A stretch of DNA of 64,000 nucleotides from assembly GCA_035327565.1 (NCBI GenBank), contig DAOLDB010000015.1, positions 8,931 to 72,930 on the forward strand. Reading direction: 5' to 3'. How positions within the stretch are numbered: the first letter of the stretch is position 1; each line of letters begins with the position of its first letter. Source of the stretch: JABDLO01 sp035327565 (GTDB lineage Bacteria > Bacteroidota > Bacteroidia > Chitinophagales > Saprospiraceae). A program made the translations under genes and the position numbers. Positions 26,633 to 34,425 of this stretch are shown here, one piece after another. Below the pieces are notes generated by a model, which saw nothing but the letters and a program-made list of their open reading frames with translations, did no database searches and had not been told where the DNA came from.

Positions 26633-28183
26633 ATGAAATTTAATTTAGTTTTCTATCTCCTTTTTCTTTTAATTCATCCCACACCTGTATTTACACAAAT
26701 AACGGACATCCACATAGATTCAATGATGGAGTATGCGTTAGCAAAGTTTAAAGTTGCAGGTGCATCCATTTCCGTTGTAAAAGATGGTAAGGTCATCTTT
26801 CAAAAAGGCTATGGAGTTTCTTCTGATTTAACCCAAAATCCTGTGAATGAAACCACCAATTTTCAAATTGCATCCAACACCAAAGCATTCACGGCTACAG
26901 CTCTTTCCATATTAGCGGATGAAAACAAAATTAAATGGACGGACAGTGTCAAAAAGTTTATTCCTGAATTTAAAATGTATGATGATTATGTTACAGAACA
27001 TTTTAATATCCTGGACTTATTGACTCACAGAAGCGGACTGGAAACAGGTACGGGAAATTTAATGTTTTTTCCCGATGGATCAGACTTTACCATAAAAGAT
27101 GCAATTTTAAGTCTTCAATATTTCAATCCCACATCTCCCTTTCGCACACAGTTTGGATATATTGATCTGCTTTATGCGGTGGCAGGCGAGGTCATAGCAA
27201 GAGTAAGCGGAATGAGTTATGAATCATTTGTACAAAAACGTATCATTGAGCCCTTACAAATGAATAGAACATTTGTAGGGTTTTTGTTGAAAGATAAAAG
27301 CAATTTGGCAAGCCCGCATATTTTTCATTTGCATGAGTTGAAAACGATTGACCATTTTAATATTGGAATGGGGAGTGCAGCAGGAGGGATATATTCAAAT
27401 GCTGAGGATATGGGAAAATGGATGTTGTTGTGGATGAACCAGGGGAAACATGGTGAGGAATTAAAACAAAGACTCATTTCTGAAAATAATTATTATGAAA
27501 CCCTGAGATTGCATACGGTTTTCAAAAATAATCCAAACCCCCGGTATAATACCCACTTTAGTGGATATGGATTGGGATGGGTACTCTCTGATGAAAAAGG
27601 GTATTTAAAAGTATCACATAATGGAGGAACTCCGGGAATGATGTCAACCATAACGATGTATCCGGATCTAAACCTTGGCATAACCGTATTAACGAATACC
27701 CAAAATAATGGAATTGCCCTGGCAACAGCGATGACCAATACCATAGCCGACAGCTATTTGGGATTAGAAGATATTAATTGGAGTGATATTATGACCAATT
27801 GGTTAGTGCAAAGCGCTGAAATGGAACTAGAGGAGATTCAGAAATTTTGGTCCGAAATATCTCATGCCAACCAGGAAAACATTAACAATTTAAGAATTAC
27901 AGGTTTATATATTGATGATTGGTTTGGACTAGTGGAAATTTTTGAAAAAGACAATGAACTATGGTTTAAGTCTTCCCGGTCTCCTCAACTCATTGGAAGA
28001 ATGCATTATTATGATGAAAATACTTTTGCAATTAAATGGGAATACAAAATCTTGAATTGTGATGCTTTTGCTACGTTTTCATTTGATAAAGAGGGAAAAG
28101 CTCAATCCATTCAGATGAAAAGTATTTTGCACAATCCCGATTTTGATTTTCATCATTTGAATTTGAAGAGATTGAAAAATTAA
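26633..28183 (+). CDS. Secreted serine hydrolase, beta-lactamase/Pab87-like
   Basis: From ATG 26633 the 516-residue protein starts with a clear signal peptide (MKFNLVFYLLFLL). It then has a class C beta-lactamase-like fold with nucleophile Ser81 and Lys84 in SNTK, a YID at 176-178 where relatives carry YxN, and HNG at 329-331. The C-terminal ~110 residues are a lipocalin-like DUF3471-type domain (WFGLVEIFEKDNELWF). The family includes D-aminopeptidases, esterases and penicillin-binding-like hydrolases. The Asn-to-Asp change in YxN is worth noting. A longer start at 26573 would add 20 charged residues before the signal peptide and is unlikely. Confidence 0.9.
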   Translation: MKFNLVFYLLFLLIHPTPVFTQITDIHIDSMMEYALAKFKVAGASISVVKDGKVIFQKGYGVSSDLTQNPVNETTNFQIASNTKAFTATALSILADENKIKWTDSVKKFIPEFKMYDDYVTEHFNILDLLTHRSGLETGTGNLMFFPDGSDFTIKDAILSLQYFNPTSPFRTQFGYIDLLYAVAGEVIARVSGMSYESFVQKRIIEPLQMNRTFVGFLLKDKSNLASPHIFHLHELKTIDHFNIGMGSAAGGIYSNAEDMGKWMLLWMNQGKHGEELKQRLISENNYYETLRLHTVFKNNPNPRYNTHFSGYGLGWVLSDEKGYLKVSHNGGTPGMMSTITMYPDLNLGITVLTNTQNNGIALATAMTNTIADSYLGLEDINWSDIMTNWLVQSAEMELEEIQKFWSEISHANQENINNLRITGLYIDDWFGLVEIFEKDNELWFKSSRSPQLIGRMHYYDENTFAIKWEYKILNCDAFATFSFDKEGKAQSIQMKSILHNPDFDFHHLNLKRLKN

Positions 28184-28213
28184 ATAGTAATAGAATCAGC
28201 TCGTCAATCATTT

Positions 28214-28627
28214 ATGTTTAGATTTTTTCGAATTCTTTCCATACTGTTGTTGTTGTTCACGGGGATTAATGCGTTCATCGCGGGGTTTCTTCTTATGGTA
28301 TATCCGGATGGTAGTAGATTGGGTATGACATTGGAATATTTACGATTTTCACCTTTTACAACCTACATGATTCCCGGTATAATCTTATTTGCAGTGAATG
28401 GGGTGTTGAATTTATTAGTTGCTATATATGGTATGAAAAGAAAAAAATATTACTCACAATGGGTTATCCTTCAGGGAACATTATTGACAGGGTGGATTGG
28501 TATTCAAATGGTGATGGTGAAAGATATAAATTTTTTACACATTCTTATGATTTTTATTGGCATTACACTAATCGTATGCGGATGGGCGATGATTAAAAAT
28601 AACCGGATCAATGAAATCAAAGTATAA
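28214..28627 (+). CDS. Small four-helix membrane protein, function unknown
   Basis: The 137-residue protein has four predicted membrane helices (about residues 7-29, 50-73, 82-102, 107-127) with short polar loops and a basic MKRKK cytoplasmic loop. It lies 30 bp after the serine hydrolase gene on the same strand, so co-transcription is likely. No family motif is recognised. Homologues of this kind in Bacteroidota are annotated only as hypothetical membrane proteins. Confidence 0.75.
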   Translation: MFRFFRILSILLLLFTGINAFIAGFLLMVYPDGSRLGMTLEYLRFSPFTTYMIPGIILFAVNGVLNLLVAIYGMKRKKYYSQWVILQGTLLTGWIGIQMVMVKDINFLHILMIFIGITLIVCGWAMIKNNRINEIKV

Positions 28628-28670
28628 TTTACCTGGGTGGACTCCAAATCTGAGAATTGATTTATGATAT

Positions 28671-29224
28671 GAAATATTTGTCGAAACAGGAAGACTAATA
28701 TTAAGAGAAATACTCGCAACAGACCCGGAGGTGAGGGTATGTTTACACTTGATTCTGATCCTGAAGTGCACAAATATTTAGGTAATCAGCCTCTAACAAG
28801 CAAGTATATAATTGCAGATACAATTCAATATATCCGGCAATAGTATGTTGATTATGGCGTTGGACGCTGGGCGGATATAGACAAACATACCAATGAGTTT
28901 ATGGGATGGTCGGGTTTAAAATGTGTAACCGAGCGTTCAAATAACCACCAAGATTACTATGACCTGGGTTACAGGCGTATTCCAAAATTTTGGGGCAAAG
29001 GCATTGCTACAGAAACCGCAGTGGCCTCGCTGGCATTTGCCTTCTATCAATTAAAAGCAGACAGTGTATACGCTGTTGCGAGTGGTGCCAATGCAGGTTC
29101 AAATCAGGTTCTCAGAAAGGCAGGAATGCAATTCGTTGAAACTTTTTATTATGAAGACATCTTGTGCAACGGGTACAAACCGGAAAGAGCGGAATACAAT
29201 AGGCAAATCAAAGGAAAAGAGTAA
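28671..29224 (+). pseudogene. GNAT N-acetyltransferase, degraded by frameshift and stop
   Basis: Pieces of one GNAT protein are spread over two frames. VETGRLILREILATDPE (28680-28730) is in one frame. Then comes MFTLDSDPEVHKYLG up to YIRQ, ended by an in-frame TAG at 28841. The rest, from YVDYGVGRW through WGKGIATETAVASLAF and QVLRKAGMQFVE, runs to the stop at 29222. The acetyl-CoA loop (RIPKFWGKGIA) is intact, but the gene lacks a start and carries at least one frameshift near 28720-28738 plus the nonsense codon. Read as a RimJ/RimL-like acetyltransferase pseudogene. A sequencing error could explain one lesion but hardly all. Confidence 0.82.
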
Positions 29225-29656
29225 TTCCGGATTATCACTACAATCAGAATGGATAACTTGTTTTTATGGAAGGGAAGTAAGCCAATGACCTGAATAATAG
29301 AGGAACAAAAGGCATAAAAGATGCTTAAAATCGTTTCTGTTTGAGGAGATATTATATTTAGGAAAAAAGGGAGTTTTAGAGGGAATAGGCGAATAAAGAC
29401 CCATTACTTTGCTTTGAAAGATTTTTTGCAATCTTCAACCGACACTTCATACATAATATTAATTGAAGTGTAACACTATATCCCGGATATAGTAATATAC
29501 TAATGCCGTAAGGAAAAAAGATTCTATCCCCAATTAGAGAATAATTCAAACTTCCCCTCCCCCCATTACTTTAAATTTCACCCTCCCCCTGTGATTTTTT
29601 ACTAACGGCTGCGAATAATCAGTAAAAATTAATTTACCCTATAAAAAATTCGCTGT
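29225..29656. other. Gene-poor gap with a palindrome and a C-rich patch
   Basis: No coding frame is supported. An inverted repeat ACTATATC-CCG-GATATAGT occupies 29475-29493. A C-rich patch with two runs of five or more C lies at about 29552-29590, unusual in this AT-rich DNA. Confidence 0.5.
29475..29493. repeat. Perfect 8-bp inverted repeat, possible operator
   Basis: ACTATATC and GATATAGT are exact reverse complements around a CCG centre, 165-180 bp upstream of the hydrolase/ECF sigma operon. No T-run follows on either strand, so an operator site is more likely than a terminator. It is unproven. Confidence 0.35.
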
Positions 29657-30706
29657 ATGAAAACAACCAATGGGAGAATCATAGCAGTTTTCCTAATTTC
29701 AATTTCCAGCATTTATGGCCAAAATTTTCTGAATGAATATTTTGGAGGAAATATCGACAGCCTTAGGACAGAAGCATTCAGGCTGATCCATATGGCGGAA
29801 GCCACCTTTCACTCTTTCGAAACAACAAAGATGGACCCGAAAACAATAAATGATTTGGGTTACGATCAGATCTATCCTGCCCAGGATTACTATTTCACTG
29901 TAAGGGATAGCCAAGAAATTTTTTCAAAAAGATTTCCAGCGCCTTCTAACCACACCATTGTATTGATCCCTGGCGTAGCCAGTTCAGCATTTTTATTTAA
30001 TAGAACTGCGGAAATGTTCAGGAAAGCTACTCAAGCAGAAGTTTTTGCAATCGACCTGAGAGGCCATGGAAAATCGTACCAAAACAGAGGAGATGTTGAT
30101 TATATTCACCAGTATGCCGATGACCTAGCTGATGTGATCCAGATCATCCGCGAGCAAAAATCAGGGGAAAAAGTGATCATTGAAGGGCGTTCTATGGGGG
30201 CAGGAGCAGCTTTGAATTATGCCATGTTGCAGGAAAAGTTTACAATCGATGTGTATTTATTTTTTGCACTACTCATGGATCACAACTCACCTGCCATTCC
30301 TCAGGTAACGCCATATGAATCTCTTGAAATGGAACCTATGGTGAAAATTCGCTTTGCCAGGATCATTGGAATAAAAATGCTCAATGAAACTGACAATCAC
30401 GATTACTATGATTTGCCTGTATTATTTTTTAACTTTCCGGGAAATATGCCCGCAATACGATACTCTTTCAGGGCAAATATGAGTATGGCACCACAAGATT
30501 TCAAAATTGGGCTTGAGGGGGTTCATGCATTTTTGCTCGTATTCATAGGCAGTAAAGATGAAGCCTTTGATGCGGAAATTTTACACGAGACAGTCTTTGA
30601 ACAAAGCGTTGGCCAGATACATATCTTTGATGGAGTGACCTATAACGGCATCAGACATCATCCGCAAGCTTATGAAAACATCAGAAAATGGTTTTCCACT
30701 CTATGA
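29657..30706 (+). CDS. Secreted alpha/beta hydrolase
   Basis: The 349-residue protein has a signal peptide (about residues 1-21) and an alpha/beta hydrolase domain. The strand-turn LIPGVASSAFLFNRTA forms the oxyanion region. DLRGHGKS follows, then nucleophile Ser179 in GRSMGAG, and a C-terminal His in GIRHHP. It resembles serine aminopeptidase/monoacylglycerol lipase-type enzymes. Its stop overlaps the start of the downstream sigma-factor gene in an ATGA (30703-30706), which links this exported enzyme to an ECF sigma system. The substrate is unknown. Confidence 0.85.
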   Translation: MKTTNGRIIAVFLISISSIYGQNFLNEYFGGNIDSLRTEAFRLIHMAEATFHSFETTKMDPKTINDLGYDQIYPAQDYYFTVRDSQEIFSKRFPAPSNHTIVLIPGVASSAFLFNRTAEMFRKATQAEVFAIDLRGHGKSYQNRGDVDYIHQYADDLADVIQIIREQKSGEKVIIEGRSMGAGAALNYAMLQEKFTIDVYLFFALLMDHNSPAIPQVTPYESLEMEPMVKIRFARIIGIKMLNETDNHDYYDLPVLFFNFPGNMPAIRYSFRANMSMAPQDFKIGLEGVHAFLLVFIGSKDEAFDAEILHETVFEQSVGQIHIFDGVTYNGIRHHPQAYENIRKWFSTL

Positions 30707-31224
30707 AGGAAGAGAAAGCATTAAATATCAGGTTTCAGGAGATCATCGGCCAACATAAAGGGATTTTGCTGAAGGTTGCCCGGACTTATTGCCGGAATGA
30801 GGAGGACCGTCAAGACCTGATACAGGAAATGATGATCCAAATATGGAAATCCCTGCCTCGATATAATGATGACTTTGCCATTACCACTTGGTTGTATCGA
30901 ATAGGGTTGAATGTAGCCATTTCATTCTACAGAAAAAATAAGCAAATACATAACCACAGGATTCCTTTGGAGTTTGGCCATCGGCCGGCAGAGGAAGAAA
31001 TGAACATCGAAAAGCAGAATCAATTCATCCTGTTAGAACAGTTTATATCAGAACTCAACGAGTTTGACAAAGCACTGATATTGTTATATTTAGAAGACAA
31101 AAGCCATGCAGAAACCGCAGCGGTTTTAGGTCTTTCAGTTAGTAATGTTGGAACAAAACTGGGGCGTATAAAAGAAAAATTAAGAAACAAATTCTCACAA
31201 TTTAAAAAGTATAATTATGAATGA
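30703..31224 (+). CDS. ECF RNA polymerase sigma factor
   Basis: From ATG 30703 the 173-residue protein shows sigma-70 region 2 (EEDRQDLIQEMMIQIWKSL and TWLYRIGLNVAISFYRK) and region 4 (DKALILLYLEDKSHAETAAVLGLSVSNVGTKLGRIKEKL). These suffice for an extracytoplasmic-function sigma factor. It starts inside the stop of a secreted hydrolase gene (ATGA), and the following membrane-protein gene starts 8 bp before its stop. That arrangement points to control by the membrane protein. A further in-frame ATG at 30688 lies within the hydrolase gene. Confidence 0.92.
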   Translation: MKEEKALNIRFQEIIGQHKGILLKVARTYCRNEEDRQDLIQEMMIQIWKSLPRYNDDFAITTWLYRIGLNVAISFYRKNKQIHNHRIPLEFGHRPAEEEMNIEKQNQFILLEQFISELNEFDKALILLYLEDKSHAETAAVLGLSVSNVGTKLGRIKEKLRNKFSQFKKYNYE

Positions 31225-31894
31225 TAAAGATTTAAAATTCCTTTGGCAAACCACTCATGACCAATGGGAGAAAAGCCTGATTATTAACAAAAAAAATATG
31301 GAGGAGATTACCCGGCTAAAGGCTCGGAATTTCCTCTCTTCTATGAAACCGGTCAAAATTTTTACACTCATCTCAGGTATTCTTTGGGTCGGAATACTCG
31401 GAATTATAATATTTCATTTGTTTATAAATGCATACGACAGGATAAGTCTTTTCTTTTTGTATTCCGCTTCCTTTCAGGTTTTGCTCACTTCCATCGCTGT
31501 GGTGATGTATATGGTGCAATTGGATCTTATTTATACAACAGACTTTAGTGGTTCTGTTCTTGATATTCAAAAAAAGCTATTAAAACTTCAATCATCAAGC
31601 CTGAATGTTGCGCGTATTCTCTTTCTCCAGCTACCTGCCTGGACGACCTTTTATTGGAATGACACAATGCTTGCCAGCGGGAATATATTCTTTTGGATAC
31701 TTCAGGGATTAATTACCCTTTCAGCTATCTATGGGGCTTTTTGGTTGTTTTCGAACATCAAATACGAGAATAGAAACAAAAAGTGGTTTCAGTGGATTTT
31801 CAGCGGTAATGAATGGCTACCGATTATCCAGGCATTGGAGCACATAAAACAAATTGAAGAATACCAAAAAGAAGAACCCAAAAGTATATTATAA
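31217..31894 (+). CDS. Four-helix membrane protein coupled to ECF sigma, candidate anti-sigma factor
   Basis: The 225-residue protein has a soluble N-terminus of about 45 residues (DLKFLWQTTHDQWEKSL), four predicted membrane helices (about 47-70, 77-101, 130-146, 155-178) and a charged C-terminal tail. Its start overlaps the sigma gene by 8 bp. It does not show the zinc-binding anti-sigma motif (HxxxCxxC) or a FecR or DUF4974 domain. Position, an amphipathic N-terminal helix and membrane topology make it the likely sigma regulator. This is inference from context, not from a recognised family. Confidence 0.72.
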   Translation: MNDKDLKFLWQTTHDQWEKSLIINKKNMEEITRLKARNFLSSMKPVKIFTLISGILWVGILGIIIFHLFINAYDRISLFFLYSASFQVLLTSIAVVMYMVQLDLIYTTDFSGSVLDIQKKLLKLQSSSLNVARILFLQLPAWTTFYWNDTMLASGNIFFWILQGLITLSAIYGAFWLFSNIKYENRNKKWFQWIFSGNEWLPIIQALEHIKQIEEYQKEEPKSIL

Positions 31895-32082
31895 AACAAA
31901 TTTTTCTGCTCATACTTACTACGTCTTACTTTTCTCTTTCAGCATTGGAAGACTGGTTTTTCTTGGGAGATATAACTATTCCGTAAAATGGAAATGTTCA
32001 CTTACATTTCGAAAACACGCTTTCCTATCACTCCATTTTAAAGACCGGAAAAGTCAAAGCCATTCGTTTAAGTGCGTGGTAA
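31891..32082 (+). pseudogene. Decayed frame for a small exported protein
   Basis: Starting where an ATG is replaced by ATA, the frame reads IKQIFLLILTTSYFSLSA, a typical signal peptide. Then comes LEDWFFLGDITIP, a TAA at 31984, and after it in the same frame NGNVHLHFENTLSY and LKTGKVKAIRLSAW up to a TAA at 32080. A lost start and one nonsense codon would explain the pattern. The family is not recognised and the segment is short, so this stays tentative. Confidence 0.3.
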
Positions 32083-32185
32083 GCCAAATGTAAATCGCTG
32101 CACGGGCAGTCTGGCAATATTTTGAAATTTGTTGATGAATAATTTTCCTAAAACATGGAATAAAAATCAACCATCGCAAAACCGG

Positions 32186-33034
32186 TCAGGGGCTGATCAA
32201 ATGTCTTTGGGATGAAATATAATTTTCTTCCCAGTCAATTATGCGTTGCCGGATTTCGCTGGTAATGGAGCCGGGTTTTCCATTTCCGATCATATCATTG
32301 TCAATGCGTGTGACGCCAATGGCTCTTTTGGTGGTGCCGGTACAGAAGACTTCATCGGCTTCCTTTAATTCTTTTAGTGTGATGTCTTTTTGTATCACCT
32401 CGAATGGCATGGTGTCTATGACAATTTGCCGGTTGATTCCTTTCAGCATATTTTCTGCTGGAGTTACCAATTTGCCATTGATTACAGCAAAAACATTGGC
32501 GCGTGCCGTTTCGGTTACTGATTTTTCGGTATAGTACAAGGGCTCAAGCGCTCCGGCTTCTTTTAATTCCCTTTGAAGATATACATTCAACAGGTAATTG
32601 GTACTTTTCACATGAGGCAATTCTCGTTGGTAGCGGTATGAAAGCAATGCGATTCCATTGTCTTCAAGATGGGTGCTGGGTTTCATATAATCTAGTACCA
32701 AAATTGCTACATTTGGTATGCCGGGCATAAATCCATCGGGACTGACTCCTCCGGTAGCTAATAATTTAATGCCGGCATCCTGGAGATGATTTTTTTCAAT
32801 TAAAGAGTTTATTCCTTGTATTATGTCTTCTTTTGAAAAAGGAATGGAAAGCCGTAATCCTTCAGCAGATTGAAAAAAGCGATCAATGTGATGTTCCATG
32901 TGAAAAGGTACGCCTTTCCTCATCTGGAAATAATCAAATACACCATAACCCCGGCCCACTGAAATGTCGCTGACAGGAATCATCATCCCGGACTGTGGCA
33001 AGATCTGGCCATTGAGGAAATGTAGTTTTGTCAT
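32186..33034 (-). CDS. Class IV PLP-dependent aminotransferase
   Basis: The 282-residue protein is a fold-type IV aminotransferase, related to branched-chain aminotransferase, D-amino-acid aminotransferase and aminodeoxychorismate lyase. The PLP lysine is Lys143 in HVKSTNY. Other signatures are ISVGRGYGVFDY (about residues 25-36), VTETARANVFAVING and TGTTKRAIGVTRID. It is shorter than bacterial IlvE and looks closer to the D-amino-acid/4-amino-4-deoxychorismate lyase side, but the substrate cannot be fixed by eye. The gene stands alone on the minus strand with no overlap. Confidence 0.88.
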   Translation of the reverse strand: MTKLHFLNGQILPQSGMMIPVSDISVGRGYGVFDYFQMRKGVPFHMEHHIDRFFQSAEGLRLSIPFSKEDIIQGINSLIEKNHLQDAGIKLLATGGVSPDGFMPGIPNVAILVLDYMKPSTHLEDNGIALLSYRYQRELPHVKSTNYLLNVYLQRELKEAGALEPLYYTEKSVTETARANVFAVINGKLVTPAENMLKGINRQIVIDTMPFEVIQKDITLKELKEADEVFCTGTTKRAIGVTRIDNDMIGNGKPGSITSEIRQRIIDWEENYISSQRHLISP

Positions 33035-33288
33035 AGTTGCTGATTTGTCTGAAAATCATTGTAATAAATAAAGAATTGCAAAGCTATGTATTTGCTGAAA
33101 ATATGAATAATGAAGCACAGGAAAACATTGCAGAAATGGTAAAAGACGCATTAGAAAAAAATGAAATTGACTAGAATACAGAGTGAAACAGTAGCGTGGA
33201 ATGGCCGAAATGTAGTAAGAGAAAAGGGTACCACTTTTTACTCAGTAGTACAGAGATCAAAGAATATTCACTTTTCAGTCTCCGAGGG

Positions 33289-33522
33289 TTATAACCGGAT
33301 GCGGTCTTTAATGGTCTGAATAAGATCAGGGGAAACAGAAGTGCGCCTTACACCATTTTTGATAAAGTCCCTGAAGGATTTTTCTTTATTAAACATTTCA
33401 AAGCATCCCGGGTCGCTTTTCACTTTACTCAACAGATCCTTTTGTTCGTGCTCGGTAAGCGCATTGTCGAAATAAAGTTCAATTTTGTGTCTCAATTCAT
33501 GTGTCTGTTCACGTTCTTCCAT
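33289..33522 (-). CDS. Anti-sigma-factor-like protein lacking zinc ligands
   Basis: The 77-residue protein (from ATG 33522; a TTG at 33594, directly after the sigma stop, would add 24 residues) has the shape of the small zinc anti-sigma domain that often follows ECF sigma genes in Bacteroidota. It has a helix with LYFDNALTEHEQKDLL, then SDPGCFEMFNKEKSFRDFI and a C-terminal VSPDLIQTIKDRI. The usual H-x3-C-x2-C is reduced to one Cys (DPGCFEMF); the His and the first Cys are replaced. It lies immediately downstream of an ECF sigma gene on the same strand, which supports a sigma-binding role without zinc. Confidence 0.75.
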   Translation of the reverse strand: MEEREQTHELRHKIELYFDNALTEHEQKDLLSKVKSDPGCFEMFNKEKSFRDFIKNGVRRTSVSPDLIQTIKDRIRL

Positions 33523-33594
33523 CGTATGAAAGTTTTTCAAATATTTAATCACTGTATTTACAAGAGATAATGTCACGTTGACATCATTTTTCAA

Positions 33595-34248
33595 CTATTC
33601 TTCCTCATCCTTTTCATGACTTAATCTGGAGCCTCTTTTATCTTGATAGCCCAGCTTTTCTGCATAATCTTTCAATTTTTCTTTTAGCATGTTTCTGGCC
33701 CTGAACAATCTTGACCTGACCGTACCGATAGGCACATCGATGATTTTTGAAATTTCTTCGTATGTAAATCCTTCAATATCACAAAGAAGAATCACCGTCC
33801 TGAAATCAATGGGCAATGAATTGATGGCTATGGTTACTTCATCACCCATGATGTTTTGAAAAATCTCTTCCCGTAGATCCATATAACCGGAAACACGGTC
33901 ATTGTCACTATCGTGATAACTCACGATATCTTCAAAATCAACTTTTGAGGGTCTTTTACTTTTTTTGCGATATTCGTTAATATACGCGTTTTTCAGAATT
34001 TTAAACAACCACGCTTTTGCGTTAGTTCCTTCAATATACTTATCAATAAATCGATGCGCCTTTAAATAGGTTTCCTGTACCAGATCATTAGCATCTTCTT
34101 CATTATAAGAAAGGTGAAAAGCAAAGGTTTTTAATGCATGAATATGAGGAAAAAATTCATCCTCAAAAATTTTCTGGCTTCGGCTCTTGTTTTCTTTTTT
34201 CGTCACCGGGGCTGATTTTTTGGATATTATTTTTAGTAATGAGATCAT
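33595..34248 (-). CDS. ECF RNA polymerase sigma factor (SigH/RpoE-like)
   Basis: The 217-residue protein has a basic N-terminal extension of about 25 residues, sigma region 2 (NEEDANDLVQETYLKAHRF and AWLFKILKNAYINEYRKK) and region 4 (LPIDFRTVILLCDIEGFTYEEISKIIDVPIGTVRSRLFRARNML split across helices). It is followed without spacing by the anti-sigma-like gene, so the two form a regulatory pair. This type with a DVPIGTVRSR recognition helix is common and conserved in Bacteroidota. The acidic tail (HEKDEEE) is unremarkable. Confidence 0.93.
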   Translation of the reverse strand: MISLLKIISKKSAPVTKKENKSRSQKIFEDEFFPHIHALKTFAFHLSYNEEDANDLVQETYLKAHRFIDKYIEGTNAKAWLFKILKNAYINEYRKKSKRPSKVDFEDIVSYHDSDNDRVSGYMDLREEIFQNIMGDEVTIAINSLPIDFRTVILLCDIEGFTYEEISKIIDVPIGTVRSRLFRARNMLKEKLKDYAEKLGYQDKRGSRLSHEKDEEE

Positions 34249-34367
34249 GGTTTACTCTTTTATTTCTTCTTTAAAGACTCACTTTGATCGGACATTACAT
34301 AAAAGAACGCGAGTGAATTTCCCAATAAACTGCGAAGTTAAAGTTCTTTCAAATAAAATCAGCACCA

Positions 34368-34401
34368 TCAATCATTTTTCTGATTTGGATCAGATGATTG
34401 A
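34368..34401. terminator. Compound hairpin between pdeM and the sigma gene
   Basis: An inner stem CTGAT-TTGG-ATCAG is enclosed by TCAATCAT/ATGATTGA, with a TTTT bulge on the left side. It lies just downstream of the pdeM stop on the minus strand and 120 bp upstream of the sigma gene. No strong T-run follows, so termination is likely but not certain; an RNA structure in the sigma leader is the alternative. Confidence 0.45.
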
Positions 34402-34425
34402 ATATTGGAAATGTCCAGGAGTGAT

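Noticed and set aside
33161..33319. 52-codon frame MKLTRIQSETVAWNG..., overlapping the end of the anti-sigma-like gene, with a second short frame ending at its start (33103-33174)
   Set aside because: The pair looked like a toxin-antitoxin layout, but neither matches a family I know and the second runs into a convergent gene. Not enough support.
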